37,129 bases of DNA from an uncultured Lachnospiraceae bacterium (GTDB lineage Bacteria > Bacillota > Clostridia > Lachnospirales > Lachnospiraceae), in assembly GCA_946534145.1 (NCBI GenBank), contig CAMNCH010000011.1, positions 1-37,129 of the forward strand, read 5' to 3'. Position numbers and translations under genes: made by a program. Below, in pieces: positions 7,091 to 15,306 of this stretch. The number at the start of each line of letters is the position of its first letter. The first letter of the stretch is position 1. The notes beneath the pieces are model-generated. The model worked only from the letters and a program-made list of their open reading frames with translations, was not told where the DNA came from and made no database searches.

Positions 7091-9064
7091 TTAGCAAATT
7101 TCTGCGCCTGAAGGCATTTCTTTTTCCGGAGTCACAAGGGCAAGGTTGCCGTCCTGATCTTCCGCACAAAGAAGCATACCTTCTGACAATACACCCGCAA
7201 GTGTGGCAGGCTTAAGGTTAACAAGAACCATTACTTTCTTGCCCACCATTTCCTCTGCCGAATAGTGCTGCTTGATGCCGGAAACAATCTGTTTGACGGT
7301 ATCGCCGATTTTAACCTGTGAGCAAAGAAGCTTCTTGGACTTGGGAACCTCTTCGCACTTGATAATCTCGCCTACGGCAAACTGAAGCTTGGCAAAATCA
7401 TCATAGGTAATCTCGGGACGAACTTCAAGCTTAATAGCGTTTTCTTCGGCCTTGGGCTCCTCGGTAACGCCTGCTTCCGCCTTCTGTATAGCAGCGATTC
7501 TCTCAGCCTCTGTAAGAACATCCTTGGGGTCAAGGCGGGCAAATAAAATCTCGGGAGTCTCCGTAACCTTATTGCCGCTCTTGTATGCGCCGAACTTATC
7601 GAGAGTATCGAAGTCTCTTAACTCTGTATTAAGCTGACGGGCAATCTTCTCGGCAGTCTCGGGAAGGAAAGGCCAAAGAAGGCTCGCACCGATATTAATG
7701 CTTTCGCAAAGGTTGTAAAGAACCGTTGCAAGACGGTCTTTTTTGGCTTCGTCCTTGGCAAGTACCCAGGGTTCGGTCTCATCGATGTATTTATTGCAAC
7801 GCTTAAAGAGCGCAAAAATCTCGGTAATGGCATCGGCAACGTGAAGGTCTGCCATCTTAGTACTTACGCGATTGTAAGTGTCTGTAGCAACTGCCTTGAG
7901 GTCTGCGTCAACAGCCTCGACAGCACCCTTATCTTCCACAACACCACCGAAATACTTGTTGCTCATGGAGATGGTACGGTTAACAAGGTTGCCGAGAACA
8001 TTTGCAAGGTCGGAATTGATACGCTCGGTCATAAGGTCCCATGTAACAGCACCGTCGTTCTCGAAAGGCATCTCGTGAATCAGGAAATATCTTACCGCAT
8101 CCACGCCGAAAAACTTGGCGAGGTCGTCCGCATACATTACGTTGCCTCTTGACTTACTCATCTTGCCGTCTCCCGCAAGCAACCAGGGATGTCCGAATAC
8201 CTGCTTGGGAAGAGGCTCTCCGAGAGCCATTAAGAATATAGGCCAGTAAATGGTATGGAATCTCACGATATCCTTACCGATTAAGTGAAGGTCTGCGGGC
8301 CAGTATTTCTTGTACTGTTCGGTAGAGTTACCGTCTGCATCGTAGCCGATACCGGTAATATAGTTGGTAAGTGCATCAAGCCATACATACACTACGTGTC
8401 TTTCGTCAAAAGAAACCGGAATGCCCCACTTAAAGGATGTTCTCGATACGCACAAATCCTGAAGACCGGGAAGAAGGAAGTTGTTCATCATCTCGTTCTT
8501 ACGGGATACGGGCTGTATGAACTCGGGATGAGTGTTGATGTGCTCGATTAATCTGTCGGCATACTTACTCATTTTGAAGAAATAAGCTTCTTCTTTGGCC
8601 GGTTTAACGTCACGACCACAGTCGGGGCACTTGCCGTTTACAAGCTGTGACTCTGTCCAAAATGACTCACAGGGAGTACAGTAAAGGCCTTCGTAATGAC
8701 CCTTGTAGATATCGCCCTGGTCATATAATTTCTTGAAAATCTTCTGAACCTGTTCCTCGTGGTCCTTGTCTGTTGTACGGATAAACTTATCGTATGAACA
8801 GTTAAGGCAATCGCAAATACCCTTAATCTCGCCCGCAACTCTATCCACGAATTCCTTGGGAGTAACACCGGCTTCCTGTGCCTTAATCTCTATCTTCTGA
8901 CCGTGCTCGTCGGTACCGGTCTGAAAGAATACGTCGTATCCGTCCTTTCTCTTAAATCTTGCAATAGCGTCGGCAAGAACGATTTCATAGCTGTTGCCGA
9001 TATGGGGCTTGCCCGATGTATAGGCTATTGCGGTTGTAATGTAATACTTTCCCTTATCAGTCAT
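7091..9064 (-). CDS. metG: Methionyl-tRNA synthetase
   Basis: Charges tRNA-Met with methionine in the cytoplasm. The class I signatures are present: HIGN in TSGKPHIGNSYE near residue 20 and the KMSKS loop (DGKMSKSRGN) near 300. A zinc-knuckle-like region CTPCESFW...GKCPDCGRD lies in the connective peptide. The anticodon-binding helical domain follows, and the last ~110 residues (ITYDDFAKLQFAVGEIIKCE to the end) form the Trbp111/EMAPII-type tRNA-binding domain, giving 657 residues, the usual length for the dimeric Firmicute enzyme. AGGAGG lies 6 bases before the ATG. Expression should be controlled by the T-box leader immediately upstream, which senses uncharged tRNA-Met. The ACT-domain gene lies downstream in the same orientation. 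Confidence 0.98.
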   Translation of the reverse strand: MTDKGKYYITTAIAYTSGKPHIGNSYEIVLADAIARFKRKDGYDVFFQTGTDEHGQKIEIKAQEAGVTPKEFVDRVAGEIKGICDCLNCSYDKFIRTTDKDHEEQVQKIFKKLYDQGDIYKGHYEGLYCTPCESFWTESQLVNGKCPDCGRDVKPAKEEAYFFKMSKYADRLIEHINTHPEFIQPVSRKNEMMNNFLLPGLQDLCVSRTSFKWGIPVSFDERHVVYVWLDALTNYITGIGYDADGNSTEQYKKYWPADLHLIGKDIVRFHTIYWPIFLMALGEPLPKQVFGHPWLLAGDGKMSKSRGNVMYADDLAKFFGVDAVRYFLIHEMPFENDGAVTWDLMTERINSDLANVLGNLVNRTISMSNKYFGGVVEDKGAVEAVDADLKAVATDTYNRVSTKMADLHVADAITEIFALFKRCNKYIDETEPWVLAKDEAKKDRLATVLYNLCESINIGASLLWPFLPETAEKIARQLNTELRDFDTLDKFGAYKSGNKVTETPEILFARLDPKDVLTEAERIAAIQKAEAGVTEEPKAEENAIKLEVRPEITYDDFAKLQFAVGEIIKCEEVPKSKKLLCSQVKIGDTVKQIVSGIKQHYSAEEMVGKKVMVLVNLKPATLAGVLSEGMLLCAEDQDGNLALVTPEKEMPSGAEIC

Positions 9065-9086
9065 CTTATCCTCCTGTTCTTCGAAT

Positions 9087-9356
9087 AAAAAAAAATCTTC
9101 TCGCGAAATCGCGAGAAGACGTGAAATTACGTGTTACCACTTCTCTTTATCACAACCTCACGGTTATGACCTCAACGGGTACTGAATAATACCCTGTCGC
9201 TTTAACGGGCGAATCCCGTCGCAGCCTTACCCTTCGGCTCGGTGCGCTGCTCAAAAGCCATCTTCGGTACATTCCCTATCCGGGTCTCTCAGCTTACAAC
9301 CCTTCTCTGTAAATACGTCCTGTACGTACTCTCTTTATCATCGCGTTTGTCTTGTG
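9087..9356 (-). promoter_or_regulatory. T-box riboswitch (methionine), leader of metG
   Basis: On the minus strand the roughly 270-base leader has the parts of a T-box. Stem I starts with AGAGAGTA, an AGTA element. The specifier region GAAGATGGC presents the codon ATG at 9259-9261, matching methionine. The T-box-like sequence GAAGTGGTAACACG has TGGT at 9136-9139 to pair with the tRNA ACCA end. The terminator stem CTTCTCGCG / CGCGAGAAG (9097-9118) is followed by nine T residues. The 3' part of the T-box segment (CTTCTC) can instead pair with the earlier GAGAAG to form the antiterminator. Uncharged tRNA-Met would therefore allow metG transcription. Confidence 0.92.
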
Positions 9357-9362
9357 ACTTCA

Positions 9363-9391
9363 AAAATAGCACATGCTATTCCAATTGTCAA
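9363..9391 (-). promoter_or_regulatory. Sigma-A promoter of the T-box/metG unit, with internal palindrome
   Basis: Minus strand: perfect -35 TTGACA (9386-9391), 17-base spacer, -10 TATTTT (9363-9368). A perfect palindrome, AATAGCA-CA-TGCTATT (9365-9380), covers most of the -10 box and spacer and could be an operator additional to the T-box. Confidence 0.75.
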
Positions 9392-9405
9392 TTATTCTTT
9401 AAAAC

Positions 9406-11472
9406 TTAAAGTCTCTTAATCCATGCCCATGCAAGGTCGGTCCAAAGTCCCGCATCTTCCTGAAGGCTTAAATCGATGCCGAAAGAAGGCATCTCGTTGT
9501 CACCAAAGAACTGATTTATGAGTTCTTCACGTCGTTTATCGGAAACATCGACACCGTTTCCTTCTTTGACCGCAAAAGCAGCTCTGAAACACTGTTCCAT
9601 GGTGTATTCACGGCCCGACCAGCCTCTGAAGAATTCCTTATTGGCAGCGGATAATCCGTGAAATCCCTTGGGGAATACATAATGTGCAAAGGGCACTTTC
9701 TGCTTGCGAAGGGCCATGGCAAATAAATAGCTGTTCTCAACCGGCACAAGCGCATCTTCTTCCGTCTGCCAGATAAAGCAGGAAGGAGTCTCGGGCTTAA
9801 CCTGTTTCTCAAGGGAAAAGTATTCAAGTTCCTCCTCTGTGGGCTCATTGCCGAGAAGCGCCCTGAAAGAATCCCTGTGAGCGAATTCACCGGAAGTAAT
9901 GACCGGGTATGACAAAATAACGCCGTCGGGTCTGTTGGAAACACTGTCGTATTCGGGGTTAACGTCCTTAACATCTCCGTAATGAACCGCAAGGCTTCCG
10001 CATACATGTGCACCGGCGGAGAATCCGCAAATTACCAGCCTGCCGCCGTCTATATTGTATTTCTCGGCATTCTTGCGAATAAATCTTACCGCGCGGGAAA
10101 TATCGTTTAAAGGCTGCTTCTTAAGGGGAACCGACATGGTAATATCGGTGGTGTAGCTTAATACAAATACGTTCATGCCTCTGTTATAAAATTCCATGGC
10201 AGGCATTTCCGCCTCGGAACCCACCACCATGCAGTAGCCGCCTCCGGGTACTACCAGCATGCAATCACGCTTAACATCATCTGTGTGAAGGTATGCAAAG
10301 ACATTTGGTGTGAAGCCGTATGAAGCCCTGTAATCGTATTCTCCCTCTTCCCAGATGTTCTCGCGGAAATTCTTAATAGTTCTTTCGGGCATGCCGGTAA
10401 GTTTAAAGTCTTCTTCGGAATAGTCGGGCTCAAAGCAGTCAATCTGTTCCTTCGGTACCGCAGCTTCAAGGACCGAATAATACGCTTCTTTGGCCTCACA
10501 CTTGCCGTGGAACAAAAGAGGATAACTCTGCTCGCGTCTGAAGCCTGTAAGCCAGCTGTTCTCATCAAGAAGGTTCCAGAAAGTTACTGAGGTGACATTG
10601 GCTTTTCCCGACTTTTTGGCATCGAGATAAATCTTGAAAAACTCCTTGTAACGTTCTCCGAGTTTCTTCATGGACTCCTCGCCGGGGTCGTTGTTGTGCA
10701 TGTCAAGCTCGGTAATGTGAATCTTAAGTCCGAGAGCACCGTACATCTCAAGGGCGGTACGATACTCCTCCAAACCGGGATGGTCCATAAGAAGGTGGGA
10801 TTGCATGCCCATACCGTCCACAAGACCTTTCTCAATCAGGGGCTTTAAAATTTCCTTTATTATAAAATCACGCTTCCAGTCAAGAGCGGTTTCGTAATCG
10901 TTGTAAAAAAGGTCTACGCCGGGTGCGATGTATTTTTTTGCAAATTCAAAGGCCTTCAGTACGTAATCATTGCCCACGGTCTTGGTCCAGATTGACTTTC
11001 TGAAGTCGCCTTCGTCAACAGCTTCATTGACCACATCCCAGGCATAAATCACACCGGGATACTCGGTCTGCACAAAGTCGAGGACTCCGTGAATGTAGCT
11101 GTCCAGTCTTTTAAGTATGGTCTCCCTGTCAGCAAGGGGAAACATTTCATTGTATCTTTCATGGAAAAACCACTTGGGTGTCTGATTGTGCCATACTAAG
11201 GTATGTCCGCGCATGGCGATGCCGTTTTCTTTGGCAAAATTAAGGTAGGGAATGGCATGCTCAAAAGTAAGAGCCGGAGCAAGATTATATTTCTCGGGCT
11301 CCGATTTGCAGGCTTCTTTGTCCAGGTAGAACATAGGCTTCATATCATTTTCACAGGTAAAGCTGTTAAACTGCTCGAGAAGAAGCTTCCTGTGAGCGGG
11401 AGTATGGAGATTCCATGCGGAAATAGCCGCACCGATTTTGAAATAGGGTTCATAAGCGGTTTTAAGATTCAT
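9406..11472 (-). CDS. Intracellular bifunctional enzyme: GH10 endo-xylanase fused to acetyl-esterase-like alpha/beta hydrolase
   Basis: A 688-residue two-domain enzyme for xylan breakdown. Residues ~5-345 are a GH10 barrel with GHTLVWHNQTPKWF, the acid/base glutamate E150 in WDVVNEAV, and the nucleophile E255 in IHITELDMH. Residues ~395-640 are an esterase of the BD-FAE/acetylxylan-esterase style: oxyanion loop VPGGGY, nucleophile S485 in GFSAGAH, likely D573 and H605 in KGFHGLS. The N-terminus has no signal peptide, so both activities should act in the cytoplasm on imported acetylated xylo-oligosaccharides. AAGGAGG lies just before the ATG. It is divergent from the hybrid kinase across a 215-bp AT-rich gap. 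Known rumen and gut Lachnospiraceae carry such enzymes. Ferulate instead of acetate as ester substrate cannot be excluded. Confidence 0.93.
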   Translation of the reverse strand: MNLKTAYEPYFKIGAAISAWNLHTPAHRKLLLEQFNSFTCENDMKPMFYLDKEACKSEPEKYNLAPALTFEHAIPYLNFAKENGIAMRGHTLVWHNQTPKWFFHERYNEMFPLADRETILKRLDSYIHGVLDFVQTEYPGVIYAWDVVNEAVDEGDFRKSIWTKTVGNDYVLKAFEFAKKYIAPGVDLFYNDYETALDWKRDFIIKEILKPLIEKGLVDGMGMQSHLLMDHPGLEEYRTALEMYGALGLKIHITELDMHNNDPGEESMKKLGERYKEFFKIYLDAKKSGKANVTSVTFWNLLDENSWLTGFRREQSYPLLFHGKCEAKEAYYSVLEAAVPKEQIDCFEPDYSEEDFKLTGMPERTIKNFRENIWEEGEYDYRASYGFTPNVFAYLHTDDVKRDCMLVVPGGGYCMVVGSEAEMPAMEFYNRGMNVFVLSYTTDITMSVPLKKQPLNDISRAVRFIRKNAEKYNIDGGRLVICGFSAGAHVCGSLAVHYGDVKDVNPEYDSVSNRPDGVILSYPVITSGEFAHRDSFRALLGNEPTEEELEYFSLEKQVKPETPSCFIWQTEEDALVPVENSYLFAMALRKQKVPFAHYVFPKGFHGLSAANKEFFRGWSGREYTMEQCFRAAFAVKEGNGVDVSDKRREELINQFFGDNEMPSFGIDLSLQEDAGLWTDLAWAWIKRL

Positions 11473-11687
11473 GCTGCCTCCTTGAGAATAAGCGATTTCT
11501 CCTATATTTTTGTCACTTTACGGTTAATTATATATAATATAATCGTTACAATATACTTACTGTTTGCTACAAACATCGCAAATAAAGCGAAATACGGCGA
11601 GAGACTCCTTTATTTTTTTGTTGTTTACTCATTTTTGCTTTTCTTATAGTAAAATAGTTTTGATAACCAAAAAAACACGAGGGTATT

Positions 11688-13904
11688 ATGATTCCTTTTT
11701 TTGCATATTTACTGCCTACACTCATAGCGGCTGTTCTTCTCTGGCTCCTTCTTGTTACCACAGAGGGGCAAAAGAACACTTATCATACTCTTCTTTTTTT
11801 AACGGTTTTCTTTGTAAACCTTTCCTATTTCTGTGTCAGCGTTTCAAGCACCACCTTTGAAGCGCTTCTTGCCACTAAATTTACATATTTCAGCGGGACC
11901 TTCCTGACCCTTTTCATGCTTAAGTGCATTCTGCAGATATGCAATATCAGGACCAGACATATCTGGTTTGTACCCCTTATTCTTATTGATACCGAGGTAA
12001 TGATTTCCGTCTTTTTAACCGAAAGAACTCAGTGGCACTACCGTTGGGTCAAGATAGTTCACGAGGACGGTTTTTCATATCTTTTAAAGGGCTACGGTCC
12101 TCACCATACTTTTTATTATGTGGTTCTTGTCATTAACATGCTTTTGCCTCTGCTAGCAATAATCTGGGCTTTTCTTCACAAAAAGCAGGTTTCCTGGCTT
12201 TATGCCTTTTGGCTGGGACTTTCCGAAGCGATTACCGTATTTATTTATCTGCTGGAAAGAGCTCTTTCCGTCAAAATAGAACTTCTGCCCTATACGTACG
12301 ATATCGTTTTAATAATTATCCTCATGATTTTGAGACGTTCGGCAATTTACGACGTCAACACAAATGTACAGTTGTCAAATGCCGCCACCAGGGATGTGGG
12401 CTATGTAATGCTTGATTCCGCGCAGAAATATGTGGGCTCGGACGATGTAGCCAAAAAATTCTTCCCGGAACTTTTGGATCTTGAACTCGATAAGACAATT
12501 ACCAATCCGAAGCTTCGTCACGAATTCGGTGACTGGGTAATCGAGTCATCAGACCATCAGGTTGAGCCCATAGTAGTTGAGCGCCTCGGCCGTATGGTAA
12601 AAGTTACGGTAAATCCCTTCTATACTCCCAACGGCAAAAAACTTATCGGCTATGCCATAAGAATCAGCGATGATACGGCCAACCAGAACTACATCGCCAA
12701 GTTAAAAGAAAGCAAGGCTCTTGCGGAGGAAATGGCCGAAAAAGCCGATGCCGCCAACAAATCCAAGAGCGAATTCCTTGCAAACATTTCTCACGAAATC
12801 AGAACCCCCATCAATGCGGTGCTCGGTTTCAACGAAATGGTTATCAGAGAATCTCAGGAAGATAAGATTCGTAACTATGCCGTCGATATTAAAAACTCCG
12901 GCAACACAATGTTAAGCCTTATAAATGACCTTCTCGATATCTCGAAGATTGAATCCGGCAAGATGGAACTTGTTAAAGTTCCTTTTGACCTTATCAATAT
13001 GCTTAACGATGTTATAAATATGACCGGTGTGCGCGCCGCCGATAAAGGTCTTATTTTCGACGTAAACATAGACCACGATATTCCGAGGAAGCTTATAGGT
13101 GATGAAATCCGCATCAAGCAGATCCTTATGAATATCCTCACCAATGCGGTTAAGTACACGGAAAAAGGAACGGTTACCTTTACAATGACCCATCAGAAAT
13201 GTGATGACGGCAGCATCGATCTTTCTGTTACGGTTACCGATACCGGCATAGGAATGAAGCCTGACACCCTCGATCATCTTTACGACCCTTACGAAAGACT
13301 TGACCAGCAAAGAAACCGCTACATAGAGGGAACCGGTCTCGGAATGTCCATCACCTATACCCTTTTGGAGCTTATGGGTTCCAAGCTTGAAGTCTCCAGT
13401 GACTACGGTAAAGGTTCGAAGTTTTCTTTTACCCTGCGACTTCCCATTTCCGGAGGCTCGACCGTCGGCAATATCAAGGACAGCTTCGAAAAGATGCGCG
13501 AGAACATCAAGGAATACAAAGTATCCTTTACCGCTCCCGATGCCCGTGTTCTTGTAGTGGATGATACAGCAGTCAACATCAGCATTTTCAAGGGTCTTTT
13601 GAAGCGTACCATGGTTCAGATAGATTCGGCTCCTTCCGGCGAATTTGCTCTCGAACTCACCGAACGACGCAAGTACGATGCAATATTTATCGATCATATG
13701 ATGCCGGGTATGGACGGTATTGAAACCTTCAAAGCCATTAAGTCTTCCGAAGACAATCCCAACCATGACACTCCCATGATTATGATGACTGCCAATGTTA
13801 ATTCAAACTCCAGAGAACTGTATTTGTCCTTAGGCTTCAGCGATTACATCGGAAAGCCCGTGGATCCCCTTCTTTTGGAGGCAATGCTTAAAAGAGTTCT
13901 TTAA
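11688..13904 (+). CDS. Membrane hybrid histidine kinase: 7TM - PAS-like - HisKA - HATPase - receiver
   Basis: A 738-residue sensor kinase. About seven hydrophobic helices fill residues 1-215 (histidine-kinase N-terminal 7TM type), then a PAS-like region (~225-335), a short coiled linker, HisKA with H369 in FLANISHEIRTPINAVLGF, HATPase with the TDTGIGMKPDTLDHLYDPYER N/G1 boxes and GTGLGMSIT G2 box, and a C-terminal receiver (~617-738) with VVDD, phosphoacceptor D669 in IFIDHMMPGMDG and K723 in IGKP. There is no output domain, so phosphate presumably passes to a separate partner, which is not in the window. ATG follows GAGGG by 6 bases. It is divergent from the xylanase-esterase, but no direct evidence ties it to xylan sensing. 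It ends at a bidirectional terminator. Confidence 0.95.
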   Translation: MIPFFAYLLPTLIAAVLLWLLLVTTEGQKNTYHTLLFLTVFFVNLSYFCVSVSSTTFEALLATKFTYFSGTFLTLFMLKCILQICNIRTRHIWFVPLILIDTEVMISVFLTERTQWHYRWVKIVHEDGFSYLLKGYGPHHTFYYVVLVINMLLPLLAIIWAFLHKKQVSWLYAFWLGLSEAITVFIYLLERALSVKIELLPYTYDIVLIIILMILRRSAIYDVNTNVQLSNAATRDVGYVMLDSAQKYVGSDDVAKKFFPELLDLELDKTITNPKLRHEFGDWVIESSDHQVEPIVVERLGRMVKVTVNPFYTPNGKKLIGYAIRISDDTANQNYIAKLKESKALAEEMAEKADAANKSKSEFLANISHEIRTPINAVLGFNEMVIRESQEDKIRNYAVDIKNSGNTMLSLINDLLDISKIESGKMELVKVPFDLINMLNDVINMTGVRAADKGLIFDVNIDHDIPRKLIGDEIRIKQILMNILTNAVKYTEKGTVTFTMTHQKCDDGSIDLSVTVTDTGIGMKPDTLDHLYDPYERLDQQRNRYIEGTGLGMSITYTLLELMGSKLEVSSDYGKGSKFSFTLRLPISGGSTVGNIKDSFEKMRENIKEYKVSFTAPDARVLVVDDTAVNISIFKGLLKRTMVQIDSAPSGEFALELTERRKYDAIFIDHMMPGMDGIETFKAIKSSEDNPNHDTPMIMMTANVNSNSRELYLSLGFSDYIGKPVDPLLLEAMLKRVL

Positions 13905-13916
13905 ACAGCAAAAGAA

Positions 13917-13949
13917 AAAGGGCTTCCCCGTATTTGAGGGAGGCCCTTT
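13917..13949. terminator. Bidirectional terminator between the hybrid kinase and the convergent membrane-protein gene
   Basis: Stem AAAGGGC (13917-13923) with GCCCTTT (13943-13949), extended by TTCCC/GGGAG, in the 56-bp gap between two convergent stop codons. The A-run before and the T-run after serve both directions. Confidence 0.8.
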
Positions 13950-13960
13950 GTTGTGTCATC

Positions 13961-15289
13961 TTATAAAATATCATCAAGTATGTGATAGTAGCTTAACAGC
14001 GAGTATACATGCAGTAAAGCAAGGAACCACCCTGCCATTACATTGGCGATGTGAGCCTTTGTTTTTTTGGCCGATAAGGTGGTAAGAATAAGCCTTACAA
14101 CAGCCACCGCAAAGAATACTCCCATTCCCGCCATCATGCACCATGAGAAATTGGCCGCATCCATTCTGTTTCCGCTCTCAGCAAGAAAAGTGAACTCTGC
14201 GGTTCCCACAACGTAACATACAAGCGCCAGTTTACCCTCAAGGGTCTTAAAGAAATAACCGGGATGGGTAATAAACATATATATCGGGAAACACATTCCC
14301 AAAAGAACTGCCGTAGGCACATCAACCGTGTAGAAATGCCAGACTGTCAGGGGTCTCGTTATGATAACAGCCGAATCATTGGTGGCCTCACCCCAGTAAT
14401 AGAAGGCAAAATATTCCACCAACAGATAAGCAATGGAAGGAAGGCTTGCTACCGCAAGTTTCCAAACAGCATTGCCCACTTTGTCCGCCATACCGTTTTT
14501 GCGAATCAATCCTGTCACCAGATCCGCCAAAACCACTATGAATCCCGCAGGAAGCAGCATATACATGAACGTAGGCTTGGTAACGGCAGAAAGAAAAAGA
14601 AAGATACCAAAATACAGGTACAGATTCTTCTCCTTCTTAAAGAAAATCGTCTTCTCATCATGATATCTTCTGATGATATCCATCCCCGCCATAAGCACCA
14701 AAAAGCCGAAGCTCTTAACCGCCATATGGGTAGGATTGTGAAGAGGGTTTGGCGAAAACGAACCTGCATAAGCATCACCGAACCACCAGCAGGACAAAGG
14801 TCCCACAAAGCTCAGTATCAAAGAGCCGGCAGCAGAAAAAAGCAAAGTGTTTTTGCGGGTGTAATGCTTCGTAAGAGCATATATGAACCATGCGGTTACC
14901 GCAAAAGAAAGCACCCCGAACCAGGCAAATGTAAAGGAAGCTGCGTCAAAAAGCGGAAAGCCGCATCTTGAAGACAACGCCTTTACGATAATATGCCACA
15001 TGCAATAGGGAACTCTGAGCCACGCCTGTAGCATCAAATCCTTTTTCATGTAGAATTCTTCGGCAAAAAAAGCGTGAGCTTTTAAATCCTGAAGTCCTTC
15101 ATCATTGCAGAACACAAAAGCCACCAGATAGTAAACCACGAATATTAAAAGCGCAAAACCGCCGCATGCGGCATAAGCCGCATACGACGGAGATTTTGTG
15201 TCTTCGTATGTATCTTTGGACGGATCTTCGGCACCTGATTTATATAATTTTACTGCCTTGTCCCAAAAACTTTTTATTGCTTTTGCCAT
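13961..15289 (-). CDS. Polytopic membrane protein of unknown function
   Basis: I do not recognise a family with confidence. The 442-residue protein has a charged cytoplasmic N-terminus of about 35 residues and then roughly ten hydrophobic helices, with a conserved-looking polar loop WWFGDAYAGSFSPNPLHNPTHM between helices 4 and 5. This resembles, without proof, membrane glycosyltransferases of the dolichol-phosphate-mannose type, in which polar loops carry the active site; no clear DxD or catalytic motif is evident. It lies 17 bases after carB in the same direction, with AGAGGA upstream of the ATG, and is probably transcribed with it. It ends at the shared terminator. Wall or surface-glycan assembly is one possible role, a guess from topology. 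Confidence 0.75.
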   Translation of the reverse strand: MAKAIKSFWDKAVKLYKSGAEDPSKDTYEDTKSPSYAAYAACGGFALLIFVVYYLVAFVFCNDEGLQDLKAHAFFAEEFYMKKDLMLQAWLRVPYCMWHIIVKALSSRCGFPLFDAASFTFAWFGVLSFAVTAWFIYALTKHYTRKNTLLFSAAGSLILSFVGPLSCWWFGDAYAGSFSPNPLHNPTHMAVKSFGFLVLMAGMDIIRRYHDEKTIFFKKEKNLYLYFGIFLFLSAVTKPTFMYMLLPAGFIVVLADLVTGLIRKNGMADKVGNAVWKLAVASLPSIAYLLVEYFAFYYWGEATNDSAVIITRPLTVWHFYTVDVPTAVLLGMCFPIYMFITHPGYFFKTLEGKLALVCYVVGTAEFTFLAESGNRMDAANFSWCMMAGMGVFFAVAVVRLILTTLSAKKTKAHIANVMAGWFLALLHVYSLLSYYHILDDIL

Positions 15290-15306
15290 TTATACATATC
15301 CTCTGT

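Noticed and set aside
9097..9118. Perfect hairpin as a CRISPR-like or mobile-element repeat
   Set aside because: It is the terminator arm of the T-box leader; no repeated unit or spacer pattern exists anywhere in the window.
12912..13766. 284-codon open frame on the minus strand
   Set aside because: It lies wholly antisense to the kinase and receiver domains, which have complete motifs; it has no ribosome site or recognisable domain.
14264..14971. 235-codon plus-strand frame rich in Arg, Lys and His
   Set aside because: It is the reverse of a highly hydrophobic membrane-protein gene, which always yields basic antisense frames.
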